A DNA stretch of 64,000 nt, taken from contig CAYSUY010000001.1 of NCBI GenBank assembly GCA_964434345.1, positions 30,349 through 94,348 of the forward strand, written 5' to 3'. The stretch is from CAIOSQ01 sp964434345 (GTDB lineage: Bacteria; Pseudomonadota; Alphaproteobacteria; CACIAM-22H2). The notes under the pieces are model-generated. The model did not search any database. It worked only from the letters and a program-made list of their open reading frames with translations, and was not told the DNA's origin. Position 1 is the stretch's first letter. Each line of letters starts with the position of its first letter. Made by a program: the position numbers and the translations under genes. Below, in pieces: positions 1-8,166 of the stretch.

Positions 1-110
1 TCCCCGGGCATTGTGACCCGACCATCAACCTGCATGACTGGTATGTCGGCGTCCGCAACGGCCGGGTCGAGGCGCTGTGGCCGATCGCGGCGCGCGGGGC
101 AAGCGCCTAG
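1..110 (+). CDS. DSD1-family PLP-dependent enzyme (D-threonine aldolase/D-serine dehydratase-like), C-terminal end only
   Basis: Only the last 35 codons are inside the window; reading begins at base 3 and ends at TAG 108-110. The peptide contains GHCDPTINLHDWY followed by GRVEALWPIAARG. The His and Cys of GHCDPT match the zinc-binding pair of the D-serine dehydratase-like domain that ends these fold-type III PLP enzymes, which cleave or dehydrate D-hydroxy amino acids. The PLP lysine and barrel lie upstream of the window, so substrate cannot be judged. Family assignment rests on this short but characteristic tail. Confidence 0.7.
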   Translation, partial: PGHCDPTINLHDWYVGVRNGRVEALWPIAARGASA

Positions 111-227
111 AGCGTGATCCGCGCTGACGGACGCGCGAACCATGCCCTGGCTCTCCGCCTTGTCGCGCGTGGGACATCTTCGGCGATTTCGCCGTGGACG
201 ATCCCGCTGCAGGCGAGGCTAGGCCTC

Positions 228-270
228 TTGTAAAGCTTGACTTACAATATATTATTGACCGGCTCTTAAC
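228..270 (+). promoter_or_regulatory. AT-rich promoter-like patch upstream of the chorismate lyase-like gene
   Basis: This is a sharp AT-rich island in GC-rich DNA. It holds TTGTAA (228-233), TTGACT (237-242), TACAAT (243-248) and TATATT (248-253). The elements resemble sigma-70 hexamers, but no pair has ideal 17-base spacing, so the exact promoter is unassigned. It lies 25-70 bases before the chosen start at 296. Confidence 0.35.
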
Positions 271-295
271 CGAGTTTCTGAAGTTGGAGGCCGTG

Positions 296-862
296 ATGGG
301 CGCCCTGCACGCAGCCTGGGGGTATCTTCCGCCCGAGGCCTCGCCCCTCACACTGGGGTGCCTGATGGAGTCCGGGTCGCTGACGGAGCGTCTGGTCGCG
401 AGCGGTCGTCGCTTCTCCGTCCGGGTTCTGTGGTTCGGCCCGGATTCTGCGGCCCCGGACGAGGCGCCGCTGATCGGTTGTTCCGCCGACACACCCATGA
501 CCGCGCGGCATGTGGCGCTTCAACTCGATGGCGAGGACTGCGTCGTCGCGCGCAGTTTCTGCCGCCTCGACTGCCCCGTGTGGCACCCCATCCTTGACCG
601 CGGGGGGCGGTCCCTCGGTCTGACGTTGTTCTCCGGCGAGGTTCCGCTCACGCGCGGCGAACTCGAATACGCGCTGCCGGCGCCCGGGCATCCGCTCAAT
701 GAACTTGCGGCGGCGTGCGAGCCCTCTGTCCTCGGATACCCTGCGCGCCGTTGTCGGTTCGTGCTGGATGGCGCGCCACTCGTCGTCTGCGAGGCCTTTT
801 TGCCGGCCCTGGAGGCGAGCCTCGCCACCGCTGGCGGGAGCGGCCTCCGGCGGCGGGCCTGA
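296..862 (+). CDS. Chorismate lyase-like protein (UbiC family)
   Basis: The 188-residue product aligns by eye along its length with E. coli UbiC, which splits chorismate into 4-hydroxybenzoate and pyruvate for ubiquinone synthesis. Shared blocks are LMESGSLTERL (near residues 23-33), ARHVAL with Arg71, SLGLTLF (near 106-112) and CEAFLP with Glu166. Arg71 and Glu166 correspond to the catalytic Arg76 and Glu155 of UbiC. I chose ATG 296 because GGAGG sits at 286-290; an upstream ATG at 194 in the same frame would add 34 residues and run through the promoter-like patch. No other ubi gene is adjacent. A diverged UbiC relative with another substrate is possible. Confidence 0.75.
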   Translation: MGALHAAWGYLPPEASPLTLGCLMESGSLTERLVASGRRFSVRVLWFGPDSAAPDEAPLIGCSADTPMTARHVALQLDGEDCVVARSFCRLDCPVWHPILDRGGRSLGLTLFSGEVPLTRGELEYALPAPGHPLNELAAACEPSVLGYPARRCRFVLDGAPLVVCEAFLPALEASLATAGGSGLRRRA

Positions 863-880
863 GCGGCCTCGGGTCGGGTT

Positions 881-2005
881 TCAGAACCGGATGACCTGAC
901 GCCGGGTCTTGCCGTCCGCGAGCCGGTCGAAGGCCGCGTTGATGTCGTCGAGCGCCAGCGTCTCGCCAAGCAGCCTGTCGACGGGCAGCCGTCCTTGGCG
1001 GTACAGCGCGACATAGCGCGGGATGTCCCGCGACGGGACGCAAGATCCGACATAGCTTCCCTTGAGCGTCCGTTCCTCGGCGACCAGCGCCACTGGCGGC
1101 AGGCTCAGACGCTGGGTCGGGTTCGGAAGACCCGCCGTGATCGTCGTACCGCCCCGCCGGGTGATGCTCCAGGCGAGTTCGAGGGCCTTCGCGGATCCCG
1201 CCATCTCGAAGGCGTAATCGACGCCCCCCGCGGTCAGGTCGCGCACATGCGCGGCGGCTTCCGGATTTCGCGCGTCGACCATGTCGCTGGCGCCGAGCGT
1301 CCCGGCGAAGGCGAGTTTTTCCGGTTCGATGTCGATGGCGACGATCCGCGCCGCACCGCAGGCCGCGGCGCCGAGCAGGGCCGCGAGGCCGACGCCGCCA
1401 AGTCCGATCACCGCGACCGTGGAGCCTGGCGTCATGCGCGCGGTGTTGGCCACCGCTCCGACCCCGGTCAGGACGGCGCAGCCGAACAGCGCCGCCTCGA
1501 CCGGTGGCAGGTCGGCCGGCACCTTGACCAGCGAGCGCCGTGACACCACGGCATACTCGGCGAAGGCCGAGACGCCGAGATGGTGGTGGATCGGACGTCC
1601 GTCGCGGGCGATCCGTCGCCCGCCGCCCAGCATCTCTCCCGCGCCATTGGCCTTGGCGGCGGGTTCGCAGAGAGCGGGCCGGCCTTCGGCGCATGGGGCA
1701 CAGCAGCCGCAACTCGGCACGAAGACCAGCGCCACGCGATCCCCGGGCGCGAGATCCACGACGCCGTCTCCCAGGCCCTCGACCACGCCCGCCGCTTCGT
1801 GTCCAAGCGCCATCGGGGTCGGGCGGGGACGATCGCCATTGATGACGGACAGGTCCGAATGACACAGGCCAGCCGCGGTGATGCGGACCAGGACCTCGCC
1901 GCGGCCCGGTGGGGCGAGGTCGATCTCGGCGATGGTCAGCGGGCGCGACAGCGCATAGGGGCGCGGCCGGCCCATCTCCTCGAGGATCGCGGCGCGAATC
2001 TTCAT
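881..2005 (-). CDS. Zinc-dependent alcohol dehydrogenase (class I/III-like MDR)
   Basis: The 374-residue cytoplasmic medium-chain dehydrogenase should oxidise an alcohol with NAD(P). Catalytic zinc ligands are visible as Cys48 (GLCHSD), His69-Glu70 (LGHEAAG) and Cys176 (FGCAVLTG). The structural-zinc lobe has the C-x2-C-x2-C-x7-C set at Cys99, 102, 105 and 113. The Rossmann fold shows GLGGVGLAALLGA, followed by an acidic residue in AIDIEPEKL, which favours NAD. The start at 2005 follows AAGGGA; the open frame extends further upstream without a plausible site. It is the last gene of an operon with the nitroreductase (13-base gap) and the SDR. It converges on the UbiC-like gene, 18 bases away. 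Substrate unknown. Confidence 0.88.
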   Translation of the reverse strand: MKIRAAILEEMGRPRPYALSRPLTIAEIDLAPPGRGEVLVRITAAGLCHSDLSVINGDRPRPTPMALGHEAAGVVEGLGDGVVDLAPGDRVALVFVPSCGCCAPCAEGRPALCEPAAKANGAGEMLGGGRRIARDGRPIHHHLGVSAFAEYAVVSRRSLVKVPADLPPVEAALFGCAVLTGVGAVANTARMTPGSTVAVIGLGGVGLAALLGAAACGAARIVAIDIEPEKLAFAGTLGASDMVDARNPEAAAHVRDLTAGGVDYAFEMAGSAKALELAWSITRRGGTTITAGLPNPTQRLSLPPVALVAEERTLKGSYVGSCVPSRDIPRYVALYRQGRLPVDRLLGETLALDDINAAFDRLADGKTRRQVIRF

Positions 2006-2018
2006 GGGTGGTGTCCCT

Positions 2019-2879
2019 TCAATCCAGGCGAAATCCGCGCGCGCGGACATAGGCGCCGAAATCGGTGCGCTGCGGCTCGGCGTAGTGGCGGGCCTTTTCC
2101 TCCGACCAGCCATAGACGGGGGCGACCCCGAAACGCGCGGTGTCGCGCTGGCGGCGATACGGATGGATCGCATGGCGTCGCGCGTCGTAGGCGTCGACCT
2201 GATCGCGCGCCGCGCTGTCGTCGAAGCGCTCGTGATGGACCGTCGCCGCGAGGGGCAGGCGCGGGCTGAGCACCCCCGGATTGGCCGGCCAGCCGAGCGT
2301 CAGCGCGGCGACCGGAAAGACGAGTTCAGGCAGGTCCAGGAGTTCGCTTGCGGCCTGCGGCGCGTTGCGGATCTGGCTGATCGGGCAGCAGCCAAGCCCT
2401 GCAGCTTCGGCCGCGGCGACCAGCCAGGCGAGGGCGATCGCCGCGTCCACGCTGGCGTTGAAGAACGCGTCGAGATGGTCGTTGGCGAAGGAATGGCCAC
2501 GCCAGGCGTGTATCTGTCGCTGGCGCCGATGGTTGCCGCAGGCGACGATCCAGACCGGTGCCGTGCCCATCCATGCGTCGCCGCCGCAGAGTTCGGTCAG
2601 GCGCGCGCGCGTCGCGGCCCCGGTGACCACGACGAGGTCGCGCTGCTGCAGGTCGCTCTTGGTCGGCGCCGACAGGGCCGTGGCGCAGATCAGGTCGACC
2701 AGCGCGGGATCCACCGGGCGGTCGGCATAGGCGCGAATGACGCGATGGCCGGCAAGTCCGGCAAGGCGCGCGCCCGCGTCCGTGTCCGCGGGCGCCGCTT
2801 CGGCCAGTCCGTCTGCATCGCCGAAACGGCGGGCGAGCGCGGCCGCGAGCGCCGCCGTGTCGCCATCGGTCATGGACAT
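2019..2879 (-). CDS. Nitroreductase-family flavoprotein
   Basis: The 286-residue protein begins MSMTDGD and carries the nitroreductase signature: HRVIRAYADRPV, then LSAPTKSDLQQRDL (FMN phosphate site), a WLVAAAEAAGLGCCPIS block and LTLGWP near the C-terminal third. The extended C-terminus resembles NfsA-type enzymes, which reduce nitro compounds, quinones or flavin with NAD(P)H. GAGGG eight bases before ATG 2879 supports that start; a second ATG lies two codons in. The gap to the upstream SDR is 11 bases and to the downstream alcohol dehydrogenase 13 bases, so the three redox genes are probably co-transcribed. The long frame continuing upstream across the SDR is a GC artefact, not a fusion. 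Confidence 0.85.
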   Translation of the reverse strand: MSMTDGDTAALAAALARRFGDADGLAEAAPADTDAGARLAGLAGHRVIRAYADRPVDPALVDLICATALSAPTKSDLQQRDLVVVTGAATRARLTELCGGDAWMGTAPVWIVACGNHRRQRQIHAWRGHSFANDHLDAFFNASVDAAIALAWLVAAAEAAGLGCCPISQIRNAPQAASELLDLPELVFPVAALTLGWPANPGVLSPRLPLAATVHHERFDDSAARDQVDAYDARRHAIHPYRRQRDTARFGVAPVYGWSEEKARHYAEPQRTDFGAYVRARGFRLD

Positions 2880-2890
2880 CGTTCCGTCCC

Positions 2891-3646
2891 TCAGACGCAG
2901 CGGCCGCCATCGACCTCGAGCGCCGCGCCGGTGATGAAACTGGCCTCCTCGGAGCAGAGATAGAGGGCTGCGTTGGCGATGTCCTCCGGCCGCGACAGCC
3001 GTCCGAGCGGGACGCTGGCCGTGAAGCGCGCGCGGTTCTCCGGCGTGTCGCCGCCCATGAAATCGGCCAGCATCGCGGTCTCGCCGGCGACCGGGCAGAG
3101 GCAATTGACGCGGATCCGGTCGGGCGCGAATTCGACCGCCATCGACTTCGTCATGGTGATCGCCGCACCTTTCGAGGCGTTGTAGACGGTCAGTCCGGGG
3201 CGCGGACGCAGGCCGGCCGTGGAGGCGGTGTTGAGGATCACGCCGCCGCCCTGGCGGCGGAAGATCGGTACCACCGCCAGCGCCGCCAGATAGATCGCCT
3301 TGACGTTGACCGCGAAGATCCGGTCGAAGGCGTCCTCGCCGACCGTCAGCATCGACTGGTTGCGGTGCGTGTAGCCGGCGTTGTTGACCATGATGTCGAC
3401 GCGACCGAAGCTTTCCAGCGCCGCTCCGACAAGCGCTCCGACCTCGGCGGTCTTCGCCACATCGGCGTGCCGGAAGATCGCGTCCGCGCCGGTCGCGCGG
3501 ATCGCTGCCGCGACCCTCTCGCCGTTGGTCACGTCGATGTCGTTGACGACGATCCGCGCGCCTTCGGCTGCGAAGCGCGTCGCCATGCCCTCGCCGAACC
3601 CGGAACCGGCGCCCGTGATGATCGCGACCTTGTCCTTGAGACGCAT
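2891..3646 (-). CDS. Short-chain dehydrogenase/reductase (classical SDR)
   Basis: The 251-residue classical SDR has the cofactor motif TGAGSGFG (residues 11-18), NNAG (88-91), Ser in TASTAG (near 142) and the catalytic pair Tyr155/Lys159 in YNASK. An Asp after beta-strand 2 (VVNDID) suggests NAD(H). It is the first gene of the three-gene reverse operon; GGAGGA lies seven bases before ATG 3646. The 103-base gap to the divergent PPOX-type gene should hold both promoters. Relatives include glucose dehydrogenase-like and 3-oxoacyl-ACP-reductase-like enzymes; the substrate cannot be assigned. Confidence 0.88.
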   Translation of the reverse strand: MRLKDKVAIITGAGSGFGEGMATRFAAEGARIVVNDIDVTNGERVAAAIRATGADAIFRHADVAKTAEVGALVGAALESFGRVDIMVNNAGYTHRNQSMLTVGEDAFDRIFAVNVKAIYLAALAVVPIFRRQGGGVILNTASTAGLRPRPGLTVYNASKGAAITMTKSMAVEFAPDRIRVNCLCPVAGETAMLADFMGGDTPENRARFTASVPLGRLSRPEDIANAALYLCSEEASFITGAALEVDGGRCV

Positions 3647-3749
3647 GGATCTGTCCTCCGCCGTGACGATGCCCGAAGGATCGCCGAGGCGAGCCACCGG
3701 CCGCAAGTTCCGGTTGGCGCGCCGCCCGCGCTGCGCGCATGATCGCCGC

Positions 3750-4379
3750 ATGAGCGACGCGTCCTCTCACGACATCCGCACGCTGCCCGACCTGCTCGCG
3801 CTGTTCGGGCCCGTCAGCAGCCTCGCCGCGGTCAAGGCAATCCCGCGCCTCGACACGCATTGCCGGCGCTTCATCGCGCTGTCGCCGTTCCTCGTGATCG
3901 GCTCCACGGATCGGGAGGGGCGCGCGGACACGAGTCCCAAGGGCGATCCGCCGGGTTTCGTGCGCGTGATCGACGACCGGACGATCGCGATACCGGACCG
4001 CCCCGGGAACAATCGTCTCGATACCTTGCGCAACATCGTCGAGAACCCCGACGTTGCCGTGATCTTCTTCGTTCCGGGCGTCGACGAGACGCTGCGCCTC
4101 AACGGCCGTGCGCGCCTCTCGACCGATCCCTCCCTGCTCGCGACGATGGCGGTGAACGGCCGGACCCCGGTCCTTGCGATCGTCGTCGAACTGCGCGAGG
4201 CCTATTTGCACTGCGCCAAGGCGCTCAAGCGCTCGCGACTCTGGGACCCGAAGGTCCAGGTCGAGCGGACGGAACTGCCCAGCCTGGGCCGGATGATCCT
4301 GGACCAGGCGCGTTCGACCGAGGATGTCGCGGCGGTCGAGGCACGCATCGAGCAGGCGTATCGCGACAAGCTCTATTGA
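3750..4379 (+). CDS. Pyridoxamine 5'-phosphate oxidase-family FMN-binding protein
   Basis: The 209-residue protein has the split-barrel flavin fold pattern. ALSPFLVIGSTDREGRADTSPKGD (given here only as key residues 45-68) is followed by DDRTIAIPDRPGNNRLDTLRNI, the usual block of the MSMEG/DR_2398-type PPOX subfamily. Such proteins bind FMN or F420 and act as small oxidoreductases; true PdxH activity is unlikely because the PdxH C-terminal signature is absent. It is transcribed away from the SDR operon and is 50 bases before the penicillin-acylase-family gene, with which it may be co-transcribed. Confidence 0.8.
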   Translation: MSDASSHDIRTLPDLLALFGPVSSLAAVKAIPRLDTHCRRFIALSPFLVIGSTDREGRADTSPKGDPPGFVRVIDDRTIAIPDRPGNNRLDTLRNIVENPDVAVIFFVPGVDETLRLNGRARLSTDPSLLATMAVNGRTPVLAIVVELREAYLHCAKALKRSRLWDPKVQVERTELPSLGRMILDQARSTEDVAAVEARIEQAYRDKLY

Positions 4380-4429
4380 CGGATCGGCCAGCCGATCCCC
4401 GACCATTCGTCGCCACCTGGAGCAAGACC

Positions 4430-6754
4430 ATGCCCATCGCCGAAGACAAGATCATCGACGCCCTGCGCAAGGACGGCAGCCTCGCCGACATCGCCCGCGC
4501 GATCGGCGCGGACGCGGCGGAACTCGCGTCCGCGCGCGATGCCCTGCTCGCTGAGCGCGCGCGCATCACCGACATGCGCCTGCCTGCGGCGGTACGCGGG
4601 CCGGTCGAGATCCTGCGCGACCGCAGCGGCATCCCGCATATCTGGGGCGGCGCCACCACGGACGTGTATTTCGGTCTCGGTGTCGCGATGGCGCAGGACC
4701 GGCTCTGGCAGATGGATCGCCTGCGGCGCCGCGCGCTCGGGCGTCAGGCCGAGATCCTCGGGCCGTCCTTCGTCGCGTCCGACAGCGCGCACCTTACCGT
4801 CGGCATCGACCTGATCGCCGCGCGCGAACCGGCCCTGATCGACGGCCGTACCTACGAGGTGCTCGCCGCCTTCGTCGCGGGCATCAATCGCGGCATCGAG
4901 GCGATGGGTACGCGACTGCCGATCGAGTTCGCGCTTCTCGGCTATGCGCCGACGCCGTTCTCGGTGAGCGACGTCGTGGCGATCGCGCGCGGAATCTGGT
5001 GGTCGCTCAACGGCCGTATCGACCGATTGCTCGCTGCCGAATGCGCACGCTTCTTTCCCGAAGGGCTGCGCAGCACCTTCCTGACGCCCGAGGCGTCGGA
5101 GAACCTGGTCCTGCCGGATGGCGGTTCGCTCGCGGCCGGCAGCGACGGCGACACCGGCTCGAACAACTGGGCGATCGCCGGACGGTGCACGGCGAGCGGC
5201 AAGCCGATCCTCGCAGGCGATCCGCACCAGCCCTTCTGGGTGCCGTCGAGCTGGTACGAATACGCCGTTCACGGGCCGGAGGACGACGCGGCCGGCGCCG
5301 GGCATCCCGGCTTCCCCGGCATGTGGTGGGGCTCGAACGGGACCGTCGCCTGGGCGATCACGAACAACATGGCTTCGACGCGCGACCTCTATCGCGAGCA
5401 TGTCGATCCCTCCGATGCCGGCCGATACCGCGACGGCGACGTCTGGCGCCGCTTCGAGACGCGCAGCGTGGAGATCCCGGTGCGCGGCGCGGCGTCCAGG
5501 TCGCTCGACATCAGGTCCACGACGCGTGGACCGGTCGTGAACGCCCTGCTGCCCGCCTTCGAGGAGCGGGGCGATCCACCGCTGTCGCTGCGCTGGGTCG
5601 GCCATGAGCATCTCGACGATCTGCGGGCGAGCATCGCGGTGTCGCGCGCCAGGGACTGGCGGGGTTTCCGCGACGCGCTGCGGGACTGGTCGGTCGCTGT
5701 CTTCAACTTCGTCTACGCCGACGCGGACGGGAATGTCGGCTATCAGATGGCCGGGCGGATGCCGGTGCGCGGGCGGATCCATTACGGCTTCCGCGACGCC
5801 GCCGAGCCGGCCGATCGCTGGACCGGCTATATCCCCTTCGAGGGGATGCCGCACAGCTACAACCCCGGGCGCGGCTATGTCGCCTCGGCCAATCAGCGCA
5901 TCGTTCCCGCGGACTACCCGCACCCCATCTACGGCGCCTATTCGCAAGGCCATCGCGGCATTCGTCTCGATCAGGCGCTGGGCGGCGTCTCGGCTGCGGA
6001 GGCGCCGGCCACCGTGGCGCTGCAGAACGACGTGAAGAGCGTGCGCGCCGAGCGTCTATGCGGCCATATCGTCGGCCTGCTCGCCGGATCGGGCGACGCG
6101 GATGCGACCCTGCTGGCCGGAGCGCTGGCGGGCTGGGATCACCGCCAGACCTGCGACAGCGACGCGCCGACGCTGTTCGAGACCTTCATGTTCCACTGGC
6201 AGCGGCGTGTCCTCGCCGAGCATGTGCCCGCGCGACTGACGGATACCGCGATGCAGCAGACGGGACTATGCACCGTCCTGCTCGAGCGGCCGGAGCAGTC
6301 CTATTTCCGCTCCGGAACGATCCGCGCGGTCGCGGTCGAGGTGGCGCGTCAGGCCGTCGCGACGCTCCGCGAGCGGCTTGGTCCGGATCGCGCGGGATGG
6401 CGTTGGGGCAAGATCCATCTTGCCCATTGGCGCCATCCGCTATCGGCGGAGGCCGTCGCCGACGCCTTCGATGTCGGGCCGGCACCGGTCGATGGCGGCT
6501 CGCATACCGTCTGCAACACCGGCGGCGAGTTGCCGCCGCATGCGGCTTCATCCGGTGCGGAGTACCGGATCGTCGTCGACTTCGCGGCGCCGCAATCGTT
6601 CCGCGCGGTCCAGAACATCGGAAATTCGGGTGTCCCGGGCAGCCCGCATTATCGCGACCAGTTCGACGACTGGTGCCGCGGCGCCTATCACGTCGTCGAA
6701 CTGCGCCGCGAACGGATCGACCCCGCGAGCACGGTGGTCCTGGCGCCGGAGTGA
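4430..6754 (+). CDS. Penicillin acylase-family Ntn hydrolase
   Basis: The 774-residue protein belongs to the N-terminal-nucleophile amidases made as one chain and self-cleaved. The nucleophile is Ser244 in GDTGSNNWAIAG, where autoproteolysis would create the new N-terminal serine of the beta chain. DGRSGIPHI-like residues 63-71 start the alpha chain and GDPHQPF follows the cut site. Family members deacylate penicillins, acyl-homoserine lactones or other amides. Oddly, there is no signal peptide; residues 1-45 (KIIDALRKDGSLADIARAIG) look like a small helical, HTH-like extension. That suggests a cytoplasmic enzyme, unlike the usual periplasmic ones. GGAG lies before ATG 4430. It ends seven bases from the convergent DUF4337 gene. 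Confidence 0.87.
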   Translation: MPIAEDKIIDALRKDGSLADIARAIGADAAELASARDALLAERARITDMRLPAAVRGPVEILRDRSGIPHIWGGATTDVYFGLGVAMAQDRLWQMDRLRRRALGRQAEILGPSFVASDSAHLTVGIDLIAAREPALIDGRTYEVLAAFVAGINRGIEAMGTRLPIEFALLGYAPTPFSVSDVVAIARGIWWSLNGRIDRLLAAECARFFPEGLRSTFLTPEASENLVLPDGGSLAAGSDGDTGSNNWAIAGRCTASGKPILAGDPHQPFWVPSSWYEYAVHGPEDDAAGAGHPGFPGMWWGSNGTVAWAITNNMASTRDLYREHVDPSDAGRYRDGDVWRRFETRSVEIPVRGAASRSLDIRSTTRGPVVNALLPAFEERGDPPLSLRWVGHEHLDDLRASIAVSRARDWRGFRDALRDWSVAVFNFVYADADGNVGYQMAGRMPVRGRIHYGFRDAAEPADRWTGYIPFEGMPHSYNPGRGYVASANQRIVPADYPHPIYGAYSQGHRGIRLDQALGGVSAAEAPATVALQNDVKSVRAERLCGHIVGLLAGSGDADATLLAGALAGWDHRQTCDSDAPTLFETFMFHWQRRVLAEHVPARLTDTAMQQTGLCTVLLERPEQSYFRSGTIRAVAVEVARQAVATLRERLGPDRAGWRWGKIHLAHWRHPLSAEAVADAFDVGPAPVDGGSHTVCNTGGELPPHAASSGAEYRIVVDFAAPQSFRAVQNIGNSGVPGSPHYRDQFDDWCRGAYHVVELRRERIDPASTVVLAPE

Positions 6755-6761
6755 CCTCGTC

Positions 6762-7328
6762 TCAGAACAGGTGGACCGCGTGAGGGGCAAGGAGGCCGAT
6801 CGCCGTGAAGGCGGCGCCGACGCCTCCGAGCCCCAGCGCCACCGCCGCGAGCAGGGAGATCCCGGTGATGATCATGGCCGAGGCCATGACGATCGCGATC
6901 TGGAACAGCGCCGACGCGACCTCGTAGTGATGATGGGCGGCGGCCGCCGTGTCGCGCTTTTCCTCCGCCTTTTTCGCGCGCGCGGCCAGTTCCCTGCGAC
7001 CTTCCTGGGTTTCCGGCTCGCTGTCATGGCGGTTCGCCGTGGCGCGCCAGGTCGCGATGCGGGCCGCCGCAGCGGCACGGATCTCCGCATCGGCGATTGC
7101 GGGCGCGGTCGTCTCGAGGTCCTCGGCGGCCGTACGCAGTGTCGTCATCCGGATCGTTTTCGCCTGGAAGAAGGCCCAGAGATTGGACGCCTCGATGTTC
7201 TGCTGGATCGTGATCGTCTGGGCGGCCTTTCCCAGCGTCTCCGAGATCGCCAGCAGAAGCGCAAGCACCGAGATCAGAAGCGCGATCTTCTTGTTGCTGA
7301 CGTCATGATGCCCGTGCCCGCCGCTCAT
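6762..7328 (-). CDS. DUF4337 membrane protein
   Basis: The 188-residue protein starts with a His-rich segment (MSGGHGHHDVSNKK), then has one transmembrane helix (about 14-32), a long Ala/Glu/Arg-rich helical middle (about 60-130) and two hydrophobic segments at the C-terminus (about 137-185). The order helix, NIEASNLWAFFQAK, coiled middle and double helix matches DUF4337, a family of unknown function in many proteobacteria. It is a single gene, convergent with the penicillin-acylase gene. A shared 139-base divergent region separates it from the kinase-like gene at 7468. Confidence 0.8.
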   Translation of the reverse strand: MSGGHGHHDVSNKKIALLISVLALLLAISETLGKAAQTITIQQNIEASNLWAFFQAKTIRMTTLRTAAEDLETTAPAIADAEIRAAAAARIATWRATANRHDSEPETQEGRRELAARAKKAEEKRDTAAAAHHHYEVASALFQIAIVMASAMIITGISLLAAVALGLGGVGAAFTAIGLLAPHAVHLF

Positions 7329-7467
7329 GGGTCACTCTCCCCTGCGAATCGACTTGTCATGATCGGTGGGCTTACCGGTTTGGCGGACGCCGCGGCAAGA
7401 GGGGCTCGGGCCCCGATCGGGTCTCCAGGCTCGCGACACGACGGGATTTTATGATAAACCCCGGGAC

Positions 7468-8166
7468 ATGGACCCCATGAGAGCCCCAGCGCCGGACCTC
7501 AGCCCGACCGAGATCGCGTCGGCCGCGGGTCATGCCCTGAACAACGTTCTCGCCTACCTTTACGCGGCGTCGAGCTATCTCGACGACGGCGATGTCGATG
7601 CGGCACGTGCGCGCACCGCCATCGAGGACGCGTGTCACGGCGCGCGTTCCCTGTCCGCTGCGCTGTCGCTGCTCGGGATGACGCGGGACAATGTCGCCGA
7701 CGTGCCTGCCTTCGGCCATGTCATCGATGCGACGACCCTCGACCGGGCACTCGAGGCGATCGGAGAGACGCTCGCTGTCGCTGGCGGTGCCCCCGATTTC
7801 GAGCGGGGTGCGTACGCGACGACGCTCGATCGTGACACGATCGGCGCCGTTCTTCTCTGCGGGGCGACGGCGTTGCGGCGGTCCGCAGGCGTGTCGTGTG
7901 TCCTGCGGCTTGGCCTGACGACGGTGCCTGCGGCGGAACCGGGCGCGTCGCGCCTTGCGATACGGCTCTGGGCGACGCTGCCCTCGGGGGAGGCGCCGCC
8001 GCGGCGGACGAGCCACGGCCCCTGCGAACTGGCGCTGTCCCATGTCGCGCCGATCCTGCCCACGCTCGATGCGGCGCTCGTCCAGGACGGTGATGGCGCG
8101 ATCGAACTGACGATCGACCTGCGTATCCAGGCCGACATGTCCGAAACGGCCGGAGCGCCGCGATGA
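7468..8166 (+). CDS. Degenerate histidine-kinase-like / ChpT-like protein
   Basis: The 232-residue soluble protein opens with a dimerisation-helix motif, SAAGHALNNVLAYLY, in which His22 occupies the place of a phospho-accepting histidine. The second half has the position of an ATPase domain, but the N-box equivalent reads LLCGATALRRSAG without its Asn, and no DxGxG or GxGxG box is visible. I infer a phosphotransferase or phosphatase (like ChpT) rather than a kinase. Its stop codon overlaps the start of the PhoB-like regulator (ATGA), implying translational coupling and partnership. ATG 7468 was chosen over upstream ATGs because those run into the divergent promoter region. Confidence 0.55.
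   Translation: MDPMRAPAPDLSPTEIASAAGHALNNVLAYLYAASSYLDDGDVDAARARTAIEDACHGARSLSAALSLLGMTRDNVADVPAFGHVIDATTLDRALEAIGETLAVAGGAPDFERGAYATTLDRDTIGAVLLCGATALRRSAGVSCVLRLGLTTVPAAEPGASRLAIRLWATLPSGEAPPRRTSHGPCELALSHVAPILPTLDAALVQDGDGAIELTIDLRIQADMSETAGAPR

Noticed and set aside
2019..4406. Apparent 795-residue fusion of an unknown protein with the nitroreductase
   Set aside because: The upstream part is an out-of-frame reading of the SDR and PPOX genes; a good ribosome site and start exist at 2879.
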